64,000 nt of DNA, taken from assembly GCA_046347475.1 (NCBI GenBank), contig JAXMGD010000002.1, positions 496,001 to 560,000 of the forward strand. The letters are read 5' to 3'. The stretch is from CAMCXE01 sp046347475. GTDB lineage: Bacteria > Pseudomonadota > Gammaproteobacteria > Pseudomonadales > Cellvibrionaceae. Below, piece after piece: positions 48,084 through 55,626 of this stretch. The notes beneath the pieces are model-generated. The model made no database searches, was not told the origin of the DNA, and was given only the letters and a program-made list of their open reading frames with translations. The position numbers and the translations under genes were made by a program. Positions within the stretch are counted from its first letter, which is position 1; every line of letters begins with the position of its first letter.

Positions 48084-49519
48084 AGGGCCACCTCAGCACG
48101 CGCCGCTTGGGTCTCGGCCCCCAGGGTAAGGGCCGCACCTGCACTTGCGCCCCAGGGCGGACTTTTGCGCACGGCTTCCCACACGGGGCTTTCAAGGGTT
48201 AAACACAGTTGGCGCACCAGCTCCAGCATGCCTTCATAACCTGCGTAGCCAAATTCCCGCTCTTGGTTGATATCCAAAAAGGGAATCCGCGCCTTCAACG
48301 CCGTGTACATATTGCGGCCACCGGCAATGAGGATATCGGCTTTGTAGTCGGCCACGGTTTGCAACAAGAGTTTGGGGTTGCCCTCATCGAGCATTTTGAC
48401 ATCGTCCCCCATCAGCTCACGGATGCGCTGTTTGTCCTCTTCGGTGGACTTTTTGGTGCCCGTGGCCACCACCTTCATGCCCAAATCCTGTAGGGCGGAA
48501 ATCACCGACCAGGACTTAACCCCGCCGGTATACAGCAGCACCCGCTTGCCGTTGAGGCGCGCCCGCCAGGGTTCCAGCAGGGTGCGAATGCGGGCTTCTT
48601 CCCGCTCGATGAGGGCTTCGGTGCGAGCGGTGAGGTCGGGGTCGTTAATTAAGCGAGCAAAATCCCGCAGAGATTGGGAGGTATCGGTAATGCCGTAAAA
48701 ACTGCCTTCAAACCAGGGGGTGCCGAACGAGTCTTGCAGCTTGCGGGCGACATTTAGCATGGCTTTGGAGCACACCATCATGTTCACCTCCGCCCGGTGC
48801 ATGGTTTGCACCTCGCGAAAGCGCGCATCGCCAGACAGCGTGCACAGCACTCGCAAGCCCAGTTCATCCAGCAGCGGCAACACATGCCAGAACTCCCCGG
48901 CGATGTTGTATTCCCCCACCAGGTTCACATCGTGCACCTTGATACCTTCGCGCTCGGTGCCCGCAGGCAGTGGGTCCGGCTCCCGGCTGCCGATCACATA
49001 GCGCACCATGGCGTCGCCTGCGATACGGTTGCCCAAATTTTTAGTGCCGTAGAAGCCTGCCGCATCCACCGGCACCACCGGCACATCCCAGCGCGCCTGG
49101 GCCTCACGGCAAATAGCGTCTACGTCATCGCCAATCAGGGCGGGCACACAGGTGTTGTAGACAAACACCGCAGGCGGCTGGTGTTCTTCAATGGCTTGTT
49201 TTATGGCGTGGAATAGGCGTTTTTCGCTCTGGCCCATCACCACATCTTGCTCGGTAAGATCGGTGGTCATACCTATGCGGTACAGATCCGGCCCGGAGGA
49301 GCGGGTACCGCGGTTATCCCAGGAACTGCCCGCACAGGCAATCGGGCCATGAACAACATGGGCCACATCGGCAATCGGCAACAGCGCAATCTGCGCGCCG
49401 TCAAAGGCACAACCGCCATCGGTGGCGCCAGGCTTAGGCTTAGCGCAGCCGGATTTCTCCTTCTTATTGTGTTCGCAGGCGGGTTCATCAAGCAGCTGAG
49501 CGATGTCCTTAGCTTTCAT
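48080..49519 (-). CDS. nifE: Nitrogenase FeMo-cofactor scaffold subunit NifE
   Basis: NifE is the other half of the NifEN scaffold. The 479-residue product includes an N-terminal Cys-bearing segment (EPACEHNKKEKSGCAKPKPG), GCAFDGAQIALLPIADVAHVVHGPIACAGSSWDNRG, the VYNTCVPALIGDDVDAICREA region and YTGGVKSWSVISALQDLGMKVVATGTKKSTEED. ATG 49519 has AAAGG at good spacing; the longer frame from 49555 lacks support. It heads the nifENX transcription unit, preceded by a sigma54-type promoter match. Confidence 0.95.
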   Translation of the reverse strand: MKAKDIAQLLDEPACEHNKKEKSGCAKPKPGATDGGCAFDGAQIALLPIADVAHVVHGPIACAGSSWDNRGTRSSGPDLYRIGMTTDLTEQDVVMGQSEKRLFHAIKQAIEEHQPPAVFVYNTCVPALIGDDVDAICREAQARWDVPVVPVDAAGFYGTKNLGNRIAGDAMVRYVIGSREPDPLPAGTEREGIKVHDVNLVGEYNIAGEFWHVLPLLDELGLRVLCTLSGDARFREVQTMHRAEVNMMVCSKAMLNVARKLQDSFGTPWFEGSFYGITDTSQSLRDFARLINDPDLTARTEALIEREEARIRTLLEPWRARLNGKRVLLYTGGVKSWSVISALQDLGMKVVATGTKKSTEEDKQRIRELMGDDVKMLDEGNPKLLLQTVADYKADILIAGGRNMYTALKARIPFLDINQEREFGYAGYEGMLELVRQLCLTLESPVWEAVRKSPPWGASAGAALTLGAETQAARAEVAL

Positions 49520-49610
49520 AGGCAGACCTTTCGCAAACAAAATTAAGGGGGCCACACAGGCACCAGCGCAGGTGTGCTCTGGTGTGTAGGGGTTGGGTTA
49601 ACTGGAGGGG

Positions 49611-49626
49611 TGCAAATGCCAGACCA
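49611..49626 (-). promoter_or_regulatory. Candidate sigma54 (-24/-12) promoter of nifE
   Basis: On the minus strand the 16 bases TGGTCTGGCATTTGCA fit the TGGCAC-N5-TTGCW frame: GG and GC are exactly 10 bases apart and the TTGCA half is perfect, while the CAC of the -24 half is not matched. It lies about 92 bp before the nifE start. Confidence 0.65.
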
Positions 49627-49671
49627 GCACTTAAGCGGCTGATTTTTAAAGACTTAGTGGGGATCAGTGGC

Positions 49672-49687
49672 TGTCGCAAAACCTACA
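49672..49687 (-). promoter_or_regulatory. Candidate NifA upstream activator sequence
   Basis: TGT-N10-ACA (a palindromic consensus) about 46 bp upstream of the -24 element, placing its centre near -80 relative to the expected start, within the normal range for NifA. It overlaps an inverted repeat (CAAAACCT/AGGTTTTG), so chance or repeat origin is possible. Confidence 0.5.
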
Positions 49688-49718
49688 AGGGGCAGGTTTT
49701 GCACGATCTGCGACAAGT

Positions 49719-49781
49719 AGGTGACCGGTGGGATTGGCGTAGGTGGGTAGGATTGGCGTAGGTGGCCGGTAGGATTGGCGT
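49719..49781. repeat. Short tandem repeat, three units of GGATTGGCGTAGGTG type
   Basis: Three direct units of 22, 19 and 22 bp, each ending (R)GGATTGGCGT, follow one another between the NifA-type site and a REP pair. Confidence 0.85.
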
Positions 49782-49818
49782 AAGTGCAACAGGCAGCCCA
49801 ATGGCGGATTAGAGCGCA

Positions 49819-49907
49819 ACCCTAGGGGCGGCCCTTGTGGTCGGCCGAGCCCGCCTGGGCACAATGGAAGCCAGGCACAACGGGCAACCACAAGGGTTGC
49901 CCCTAGG
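49819..49907. repeat. Inverted REP pair (GGGCAACCACAAGGG family)
   Basis: CCTAGGGGCGGCCCTTGTGG at 49819 is a near-inverted copy of CACAAGGGTTGCCCCTAGG ending at 49907. The right arm contains the same palindrome as 42278-42301. It immediately precedes the truncated toxin gene. Confidence 0.8.
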
Positions 49908-49921
49908 AAGCCGCTGGCCCT

Positions 49922-50113
49922 AAGAATAAGGAGCAGGAATTACTAACAATCGAAGCGAATCCGTATCTGAATCCGCCACCCTATGAAAAATTAGTGGGCG
50001 ATTTAGCCGGTGCCTACTCTCGCCGCATTAATACTCAACACCGGCTCGTCTGTCAGGTGTTGAGTGAGGAACACACAACTAAAGAGCTAAGGCCGTGGAC
50101 GCTTTACGAATGA
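49922..50113 (+). pseudogene. Truncated Txe/YoeB-family toxin gene
   Basis: An open frame without start codon reads EQELLTIEANPYLNPPPYEKL, then VGDLAGAYSRRINTQHRLVC and WTLYE before TGA. This is the C-terminal ~55 residues of a YoeB/Txe mRNA interferase, including the GAYSRRIN-QHRLV core. The N-terminal third is replaced by the adjacent REP pair, and no antitoxin gene is visible. It is therefore a dead toxin-antitoxin remnant. Confidence 0.8.
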
Positions 50114-50183
50114 CACCTCACACGCCCGTATATAGTGAGCCTGTAGAAGCACTCGATGTTGCCAATAAATCCATCATCAACAA

Positions 50184-50573
50184 CTAATTGCCATACCCCA
50201 AATCCTTCACCTCCCGCAATTTGCCATCTTCAAAAATCAACAACTGCATAAACCGGGTAGAGCCGAAGTTGTACACCCACTCCTCAATCACCACCTGCAC
50301 GGTTTCTACTTCCTCCTCACTCTGCCGGTCGCGGCGCTGGCGCAGTTCGTACAGGTCGTTGTAGCCGCTGTAATCGTTGCGTACGGAGCGCTGTTTGCGC
50401 ACCGTGCGGTATTCGATACGGGAGTCTTTGGAGGCGGGGGCGCCGCATTTTTGCTCCACTTCAATCTTGCGCATGCCCTCGTCAATAACATTCGAACCGC
50501 AGCGCAGGGCCAAGGCAGCGGGGCTTAAGAGTAAGCTCGCCAAGGCAGTCAACAGGCAAAGACGAAGTTTCAT
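50184..50573 (-). CDS. Exported DUF2845-like protein
   Basis: The 129-residue product has a signal peptide (CLLTALASLLLSPAALA) followed by LRCGSNVIDEGMRKIEVEQKCGAPASKDSR, the pattern of DUF2845 periplasmic proteins with two Cys. The C-terminal part (VVIEEWVYNFGSTRFMQLLIFEDGKLREV) is beta-rich. Function is unknown. I use ATG 50573, which begins the signal peptide. Confidence 0.8.
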   Translation of the reverse strand: MKLRLCLLTALASLLLSPAALALRCGSNVIDEGMRKIEVEQKCGAPASKDSRIEYRTVRKQRSVRNDYSGYNDLYELRQRRDRQSEEEVETVQVVIEEWVYNFGSTRFMQLLIFEDGKLREVKDLGYGN

Positions 50574-50797
50574 AAGTACGACCGTGCAACGACAAAATGG
50601 AGTGCGGCCATGGTACAGCAAGATTCCGCCAGGCGGATTTGCTCCAGCGCGCCTTTTGCACTTAAGGGGCGGCCAACGCGAGCATACCCGCGGGAAGCCT
50701 CGATAAACCCGCCGCCTTGATTGCGGGAGCCAACCGTCAAACGGGAAAAACCGCGACCATTTTCAAATAGCATTTAAAAACCTTCAGCAATTACTTG

Positions 50798-50818
50798 CGG
50801 ATGATAATAATTATCAAT
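50798..50818. promoter_or_regulatory. Fur box upstream of iron uptake cluster
   Basis: The palindromic GATAATAATTATC core within GATGATAATAATTATCAAT closely matches the Fur consensus GATAATGATAATCATTATC. It sits 5-25 bp before the first in-frame ATG of the TonB-like gene. Confidence 0.8.
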
Positions 50819-50822
50819 TAGG

Positions 50823-51545
50823 ATGCACTTGTATTCGATGCGGTGCCTACCTATGAGCAGTTCAACCCTAGCCTTTGATGAAGCCTACGCCGTCGCCCCT
50901 GCCCCAGTGCGGGCCCGCTCCTACAGCAAAGCAGGTTTATCACCGGTAGCCAAGGTGAATTGCTTGGCCCTGGTATGCCTGATGAAAGTGGGCCTGGGCG
51001 TTCTGCTCTTAACCCAATGGGATAGCGGCTCCGACAAGCGCTTAGAAACTGTATTAACCGTGCGTACCCTGGCCGAGGATACAGCGCCCCTCCCTCTTGA
51101 AGCTCCACCAGAGCCCATGCTGCCAACCCTGCCCCAGCTGAGCCTGAGTGCGCCGCAATTTGTTGTCCAAACGGCGGCCGTTACGCCGCCCAGTCAACAA
51201 GCCCCCGCCGCGCCACAAGCGGCGGTTGCACCTGCCGCCCCCTCGGCCCCACAGGCCGATGCCAACCCCTATTACCAAATAGTGCTGCGCCAGATCGCCC
51301 AGCACAAACGCTACCCGGCGCAAGCCAAGCGCATTCGCCAGGAAGGTCTGGTGGAGATCAGTTTTGAGATAGGCGCCGATGGCCGCTTGCTGTCCGCCCA
51401 GGTGAGCCAATCCAGCCAGATCCAGAGCCTAGATACCGCCGCCCTAGCCGCCGTCACCGCCGCCAGCCCCTTTCCCCCCATACCCGCAGAGTTGGGCGTA
51501 AGCCGCCTGAGTTTGAGCCTGCCGATTGAATTTGCTCTGCGTTAA
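50823..51545 (+). CDS. TonB-family energy transducer
   Basis: TonB proteins couple the inner-membrane proton motive force to outer-membrane receptors. The product is up to 240 residues. A hydrophobic anchor (VNCLALVCLMKVGLGVLLL) is followed by a Pro/Ala-rich periplasmic linker (about 85-155) and a C-terminal TonB domain (YYQIVLRQIAQHKRYPAQAKRIRQEGLVEISFEIGADG, then SLDTAALAAV). Start is uncertain: ATG 50823, 50838 or 50853 are possible and none has an ideal ribosome-binding site. The position directly after a Fur box and upstream of a siderophore receptor indicates a dedicated TonB. Confidence 0.85.
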   Translation: MHLYSMRCLPMSSSTLAFDEAYAVAPAPVRARSYSKAGLSPVAKVNCLALVCLMKVGLGVLLLTQWDSGSDKRLETVLTVRTLAEDTAPLPLEAPPEPMLPTLPQLSLSAPQFVVQTAAVTPPSQQAPAAPQAAVAPAAPSAPQADANPYYQIVLRQIAQHKRYPAQAKRIRQEGLVEISFEIGADGRLLSAQVSQSSQIQSLDTAALAAVTAASPFPPIPAELGVSRLSLSLPIEFALR

Positions 51546-51570
51546 TTTTCTTCTGCCTGGAACCTACCCT

Positions 51571-53868
51571 ATGTACACACCTGTTTTACGCCCCTTAAGC
51601 CTGCGCCAACTGCTAACGGCGCCTGTGTTAGCCCTCGGGGTCAGCCAAAGTTATGCCGCTGAGCCTGGCCCCAGCGGCAGCTCGCGGCTGGAAAAACTCA
51701 CCGTTGAGGAGGCGGTAGTGGCCCCCAACGCCAACCCCCGCGCCCAAGAAGGTGCCCCCTACAAGGTGCAAGAGCTGGCCTCGCCGCTGTACACCCGCCC
51801 CATCGCCGATACCCCCAAAACCCTGCAGGTCATCTCCAAAGAAGCCATGCAGGATGCAGGCGTGCAGGACTTGGCCGATGTGATGCGCGCTCAGCCGGGC
51901 ATCACCCTGGGCACCGGCGAAGGCGGCAACGCCTTTGGCGACCGCTTTATTATTCGCGGCTTCGAAGCCCGCAACGATGTGTTTGTAGACGGCCTGCGCG
52001 ACCCAGGCGTCACTACCCGCGAGACCTTTGCCGTAGAGCAGGTGGAAATCGCCAAGGGCCCCAACGCCAGTTTTGCCGGTCGCGGCACCACCGGTGGCGC
52101 CATTAATAACGTCACCAAAAAAGCCGGCGCCAACGACTTTACCGATGTATATGCAGGCCTCGGCACAGACGCTAAAAAGCGCGTCACGCTGGATAACAAC
52201 ACCGTCTTCAACGACCAGCTGGCCCTGCGCAGCAACCTGATGTACGGCGAGCGCGATCTGCCCGCGCGGGGGCTGGCCAGTGAAGAGCGCCAGGGCGCAG
52301 CCTTTGCAGGCGCCTGGAAGGCCAGCGAGCAATTTAGCCTGCTGGCCGATTATTACTACCAAGCCAGCGATGATGTGCCCGATGGCGGCATCGCCTGGGA
52401 CCCAACCACCGGCAAACCCATGCCCGGCCGCGATTATTTCGGCCAGATAGGCCGCGATTTCTGGCGCACCTCCAGCAATATAGGCACCTTGGTGGCCAAG
52501 TGGAACATCAGCAATACCCTGCGCTGGCAGACCAGCCTGCGCGATGGCAAAACCACCAACCGCTATGTGATTTCTATCTCGGGCCTGGCGGCCAATCCGT
52601 CCCCCGGCTCCGGTGTGCCGGTGGGCGTGAACACCCCCGGCGTCTTCGTGCGCGCCAACTCGCAAAACCGCAACCAAACCAACGAGGCGCAAACCATTCA
52701 GAGCATCCTCAACTGGGATATAGCCCCCGGCGGCATGCAACACTCATTGGTGTTTGGCATTGAAGCCTCCAATGAAGACATCACCAACCTGCCCTACTCC
52801 GACAGCCTGCGCGGTGCCAATGCGGGCACCCCCGGCAATCCCAACAACTTCTACTGGCGCCAAAACGGCGGCAAAATAACGGTGAATACCGCCGGTTACT
52901 CCACCCTCACCGTCGAGAGCCGCAGTCTATTTTTAATGGATACCTGGACCTTGAGCGAGCAGTGGGAATTATTTGCCGGTGCCCGCGCCGACCAGTTCGA
53001 CTTTAGCGTCAACTCCGGCGCCACCGCCTACACCGGTGCCACCAACGGCGCCAAAAGCTACGATGAATCCATGGGCAACGGCCATTTGGGCCTGGTGTAC
53101 AAGCCCACGGACTACGGCAATATTTACCTAAATTTCAGCACCTCCTCCAACCCCACAGGTGAGCAATTAGACTCCGCCACCAACTGCGCCTACGGTGGCC
53201 TGTGCCAAAACGGCAGCAACGCAGGTGCCGCCAGCGGCTTTACACCCACCCCGGAGAAAAACACCAATTATGAATTGGGCAGCAAGTGGGAATTATTCGA
53301 CGATGCCCTGCTGCTGAGCGGCGCGGTGTTTGAAATCGTTAAAGAAGATGTCATCTCCACCACCAATGTGCCCAACAGCAACCCGGCCGTCACCCTGGTC
53401 AATCAGGTGGGGGAATTACAGGTGAGCGGGTTTGAATTGGCCGCCACCGGTAACATCACCGAGCGCCTCTCGCTGCAAACCGGTATTACCTGGCTGGATA
53501 CTGAAATTACCCAATCGGACACACCCAGCGAAGTGGGCCAGAAATTCCCCAACACAGCAGAAAAAACCGCCACTGCACAGGTGCGCTACCAAGTGTTAGA
53601 GCAATTAGCCCTCGGCGGCATGATCACCTACAAAGGGGAAATTTGGGGCGGCACACCTAATGGCGGCACCACCAATAATAAAATTGACGCGAATACACGC
53701 GTGGATTTAATGGCCGACTGGGACATTAGCGAACAATTTAGCCTGCAATTTAACCTGCAAAACGCTACCGACGAAGTGTATTACGACGCACTCTACCGCT
53801 CGGCAGCGCCATTTACCTATGTGGGTGAAGGCCGCAGTTTAAGTGTTACCGCGAAAATGTCGTTTTAA
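51571..53868 (+). CDS. TonB-dependent siderophore receptor, catecholate (Fiu) type
   Basis: This is an outer-membrane receptor of 765 residues. The signal peptide is about 1-30. A TonB box-like and plug domain follow (DTPKTLQVISKEAMQDAGVQDLADVMRAQPGITLG, FIIRGFEARNDVFVDGLRDPG, VEIAKGPNASFAGRGTTGGAINNVTKKA), then a 22-strand barrel ending YVGEGRSLSVTAKMSF with terminal Phe. The plug is closest in character to Fiu and related catecholate or monomeric-catechol receptors. ATG 51571 begins the signal peptide. It lies 25 bp after the TonB-like gene. Confidence 0.92.
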   Translation: MYTPVLRPLSLRQLLTAPVLALGVSQSYAAEPGPSGSSRLEKLTVEEAVVAPNANPRAQEGAPYKVQELASPLYTRPIADTPKTLQVISKEAMQDAGVQDLADVMRAQPGITLGTGEGGNAFGDRFIIRGFEARNDVFVDGLRDPGVTTRETFAVEQVEIAKGPNASFAGRGTTGGAINNVTKKAGANDFTDVYAGLGTDAKKRVTLDNNTVFNDQLALRSNLMYGERDLPARGLASEERQGAAFAGAWKASEQFSLLADYYYQASDDVPDGGIAWDPTTGKPMPGRDYFGQIGRDFWRTSSNIGTLVAKWNISNTLRWQTSLRDGKTTNRYVISISGLAANPSPGSGVPVGVNTPGVFVRANSQNRNQTNEAQTIQSILNWDIAPGGMQHSLVFGIEASNEDITNLPYSDSLRGANAGTPGNPNNFYWRQNGGKITVNTAGYSTLTVESRSLFLMDTWTLSEQWELFAGARADQFDFSVNSGATAYTGATNGAKSYDESMGNGHLGLVYKPTDYGNIYLNFSTSSNPTGEQLDSATNCAYGGLCQNGSNAGAASGFTPTPEKNTNYELGSKWELFDDALLLSGAVFEIVKEDVISTTNVPNSNPAVTLVNQVGELQVSGFELAATGNITERLSLQTGITWLDTEITQSDTPSEVGQKFPNTAEKTATAQVRYQVLEQLALGGMITYKGEIWGGTPNGGTTNNKIDANTRVDLMADWDISEQFSLQFNLQNATDEVYYDALYRSAAPFTYVGEGRSLSVTAKMSF

Positions 53869-54000
53869 CCCAAGCACCTTATTTAAATCTGTGGCAAGTA
53901 AAACACACTTAATTAAAAACGATAAAAGTCTTATCTACACACCGTTTAATTAACGCCATACACGATTCAATAGATTTAAATGAATATTTAAGCCCCTTAA

Positions 54001-54036
54001 CCCCAGCGGCTTTGCCTAGGCCGCCGGGGTCTTTTT
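54001..54036 (+). terminator. Terminator after TonB-dependent receptor
   Basis: CCCCAGCGGC-TTTGCCTAG-GCCGCCGGGG followed by TCTTTTT. It separates the receptor from the PepSY-cytochrome genes and may attenuate, not abolish, readthrough. Confidence 0.8.
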
Positions 54037-54058
54037 ATCAACCGAGGAGACTTTAATC

Positions 54059-54352
54059 ATGCTAAAAACATCAACTCTATATACGCTCGCCGCACTATCC
54101 TTAAGCTGCGGCCAGGCCCTAGCCGATGCCGATTGCTCTAAAGCGCCTGCTGATAAATGGCTGCCGGTGTACGAGATGCAAAAAAAAATCATCAACGACT
54201 ATAAATTTTCCATTAAAAAATTTACCACCACCGGCAATTGTTATGAAATTTACGGTTGGGGGTTAAATGCCACCGGCACCCAATGGGAAAAAATTGAAGT
54301 GTATTTTGACCCAGTCACCGGCGCCATAGTTAAAAAAGTCAATGGCGATTAA
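54059..54352 (+). CDS. Exported PepSY-domain protein
   Basis: The 97-residue product has a signal peptide (TLAALSLSCGQALA) and one PepSY domain (KWLPVYEMQKKIINDYKF, CYEIYGWG, VYFDPVTGAIVKK). Its stop overlaps the cytochrome b561 start by 11 bp. PepSY-b561 pairs next to TonB receptors have been linked to reduction of ferric siderophores in the periplasm; that role is inferred here. Confidence 0.88.
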   Translation: MLKTSTLYTLAALSLSCGQALADADCSKAPADKWLPVYEMQKKIINDYKFSIKKFTTTGNCYEIYGWGLNATGTQWEKIEVYFDPVTGAIVKKVNGD

Positions 54353-54842
54353 ACCCTGGCCTCTGCCCATTCGCCTGATCCATTGGTCGCTTGTCGCCCT
54401 GTTAAGCACCGACCTACTATTGTTAGAACCCGGCGAATGGGCCCATAAATATGCAGGCTTTAGCATGGCGGGCCTGGTGTGCCTGCGCGTGGGGTTTTTA
54501 GTGTTTAGCCGCAACCCGGCCTATAAACTAAACTTGCCCAGCGTCGCCGCCATTAAGAGGCAAATTAGCCAACGCCAATGGGGCCACGCCCACCACAGCC
54601 CGCTGGGCGCGCTGATGATTGTCAGTATTTGGAGTTTAATCTTAGCCGCCGCCAGCAGCGGTTATTTACAAACCACGGACGCATTCTGGGGCGAGGAGTG
54701 GGTGGAGCTACTGCACAGCACTATTGTCTACAGCTTATTTACCCTTATTCTGCTGCATATAACGGCGATTGTGCTGTTGCAAACGCTCGTAAAATTGCCT
54801 TTATTGCAACGCATGGGGCGCGACAAATCCACACAACAATGA
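54342..54842 (+). CDS. Cytochrome b561-family membrane protein
   Basis: The 166-residue product has four hydrophobic helices with His residues suited to b-heme ligation: LIHWSLVALLSTDLLLL and HKYAGFSMAGLVCLR in the first pair, HSPLGALMIVSIWSL and HSTIVYSLFTLILLHITAIV in the second. It would move electrons across the inner membrane. The start lies inside the PepSY gene end, giving translational coupling. Probable partner of PepSY and PiuC in siderophore-iron release (inference). Confidence 0.87.
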   Translation: MAIKPWPLPIRLIHWSLVALLSTDLLLLEPGEWAHKYAGFSMAGLVCLRVGFLVFSRNPAYKLNLPSVAAIKRQISQRQWGHAHHSPLGALMIVSIWSLILAAASSGYLQTTDAFWGEEWVELLHSTIVYSLFTLILLHITAIVLLQTLVKLPLLQRMGRDKSTQQ

Positions 54843-54874
54843 TTAGCAAATAATTCATAACAGCGGAAAACCCC

Positions 54875-55558
54875 ATGTTAATTGTGATTGAAGCTCTTTT
54901 AAGTAAGGATGAAATAACCGACGCCCGCCAGCAATTACTCGGTGCCCGCTGGGTGGATGGTAAAAGCACCGCGGGCACACAATCAGCGGCGGTTAAAACC
55001 AATCGGCAATTAGCGGAAAACAGCCCACTGGCCCAACAGCTAGGTGCATTAATTTTGCGCCGCCTGGGCGCCAACGCGCAGTTTTTATCCGCCGCTATTC
55101 CCGATAAAATTTTCCCGCCGTTATTTAATCGCTACGGTGTAGGTGAAGGTTTTGGCCTACATATAGACAACGCAATTCGCCCCATCAAAGGCACGAGCCA
55201 AGCCATTCGCACGGATTTATCCGCAACTTTATTTTTTAGCGATGCCAGTGAGTACAACGGCGGCGAATTACAGATTGAAACCAGCTACGGCGCCCAGAGT
55301 ATTAAATTAAATGCCGGTGATTTAGTGCTCTACCCGTCGCGCAGTTTACACCGAGTGACAGAAGTAACACGCGGCGAGCGCTTAGCTTCGTTTTTTTGGC
55401 TGCAAAGCATGATCAGGGATGATGGCCAGCGCAGTTTATTATTTGATTTAGACCAGAGCATTCAGGCGGTAACTCAAGATCTAGGCAGCAATCATGCAGA
55501 AGTGCTGCGCCTAACCGGGGTGTATCACAATTTATTGCGCCGCTGGGCAAGCTGTTAA
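54875..55558 (+). CDS. piuC: PKHD-type Fe(II)/2-oxoglutarate hydroxylase PiuC
   Basis: The 227-residue product matches PiuC/YbiX, a 2OG-Fe(II) dioxygenase linked to siderophore receptors. The double-stranded beta-helix motifs are GFGLHIDNAI (His and Asp iron ligands), LSATLFFSDASEYNGGEL and LVLYPSRSLHRVTEVTRGERLASFFW (second His, Arg for 2OG). In E. coli ybiX is adjacent to fiu, matching this neighbourhood. It starts 32 bp after the cytochrome gene and is the last gene of the run. Confidence 0.93.
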   Translation: MLIVIEALLSKDEITDARQQLLGARWVDGKSTAGTQSAAVKTNRQLAENSPLAQQLGALILRRLGANAQFLSAAIPDKIFPPLFNRYGVGEGFGLHIDNAIRPIKGTSQAIRTDLSATLFFSDASEYNGGELQIETSYGAQSIKLNAGDLVLYPSRSLHRVTEVTRGERLASFFWLQSMIRDDGQRSLLFDLDQSIQAVTQDLGSNHAEVLRLTGVYHNLLRRWASC

Positions 55559-55626
55559 GGGGCCCTGATGTACGCAGCTGGTTTTAACCGGGCGAACTTA
55601 AACACCGATGATTGATCGCCAGGAAA

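Noticed and set aside
51628..52743. 371-aa minus-strand open frame inside the receptor gene
   Set aside because: It is a shadow of the high-GC TonB-dependent receptor gene, with no start context or recognisable domain; the plus-strand frame has full family motifs.
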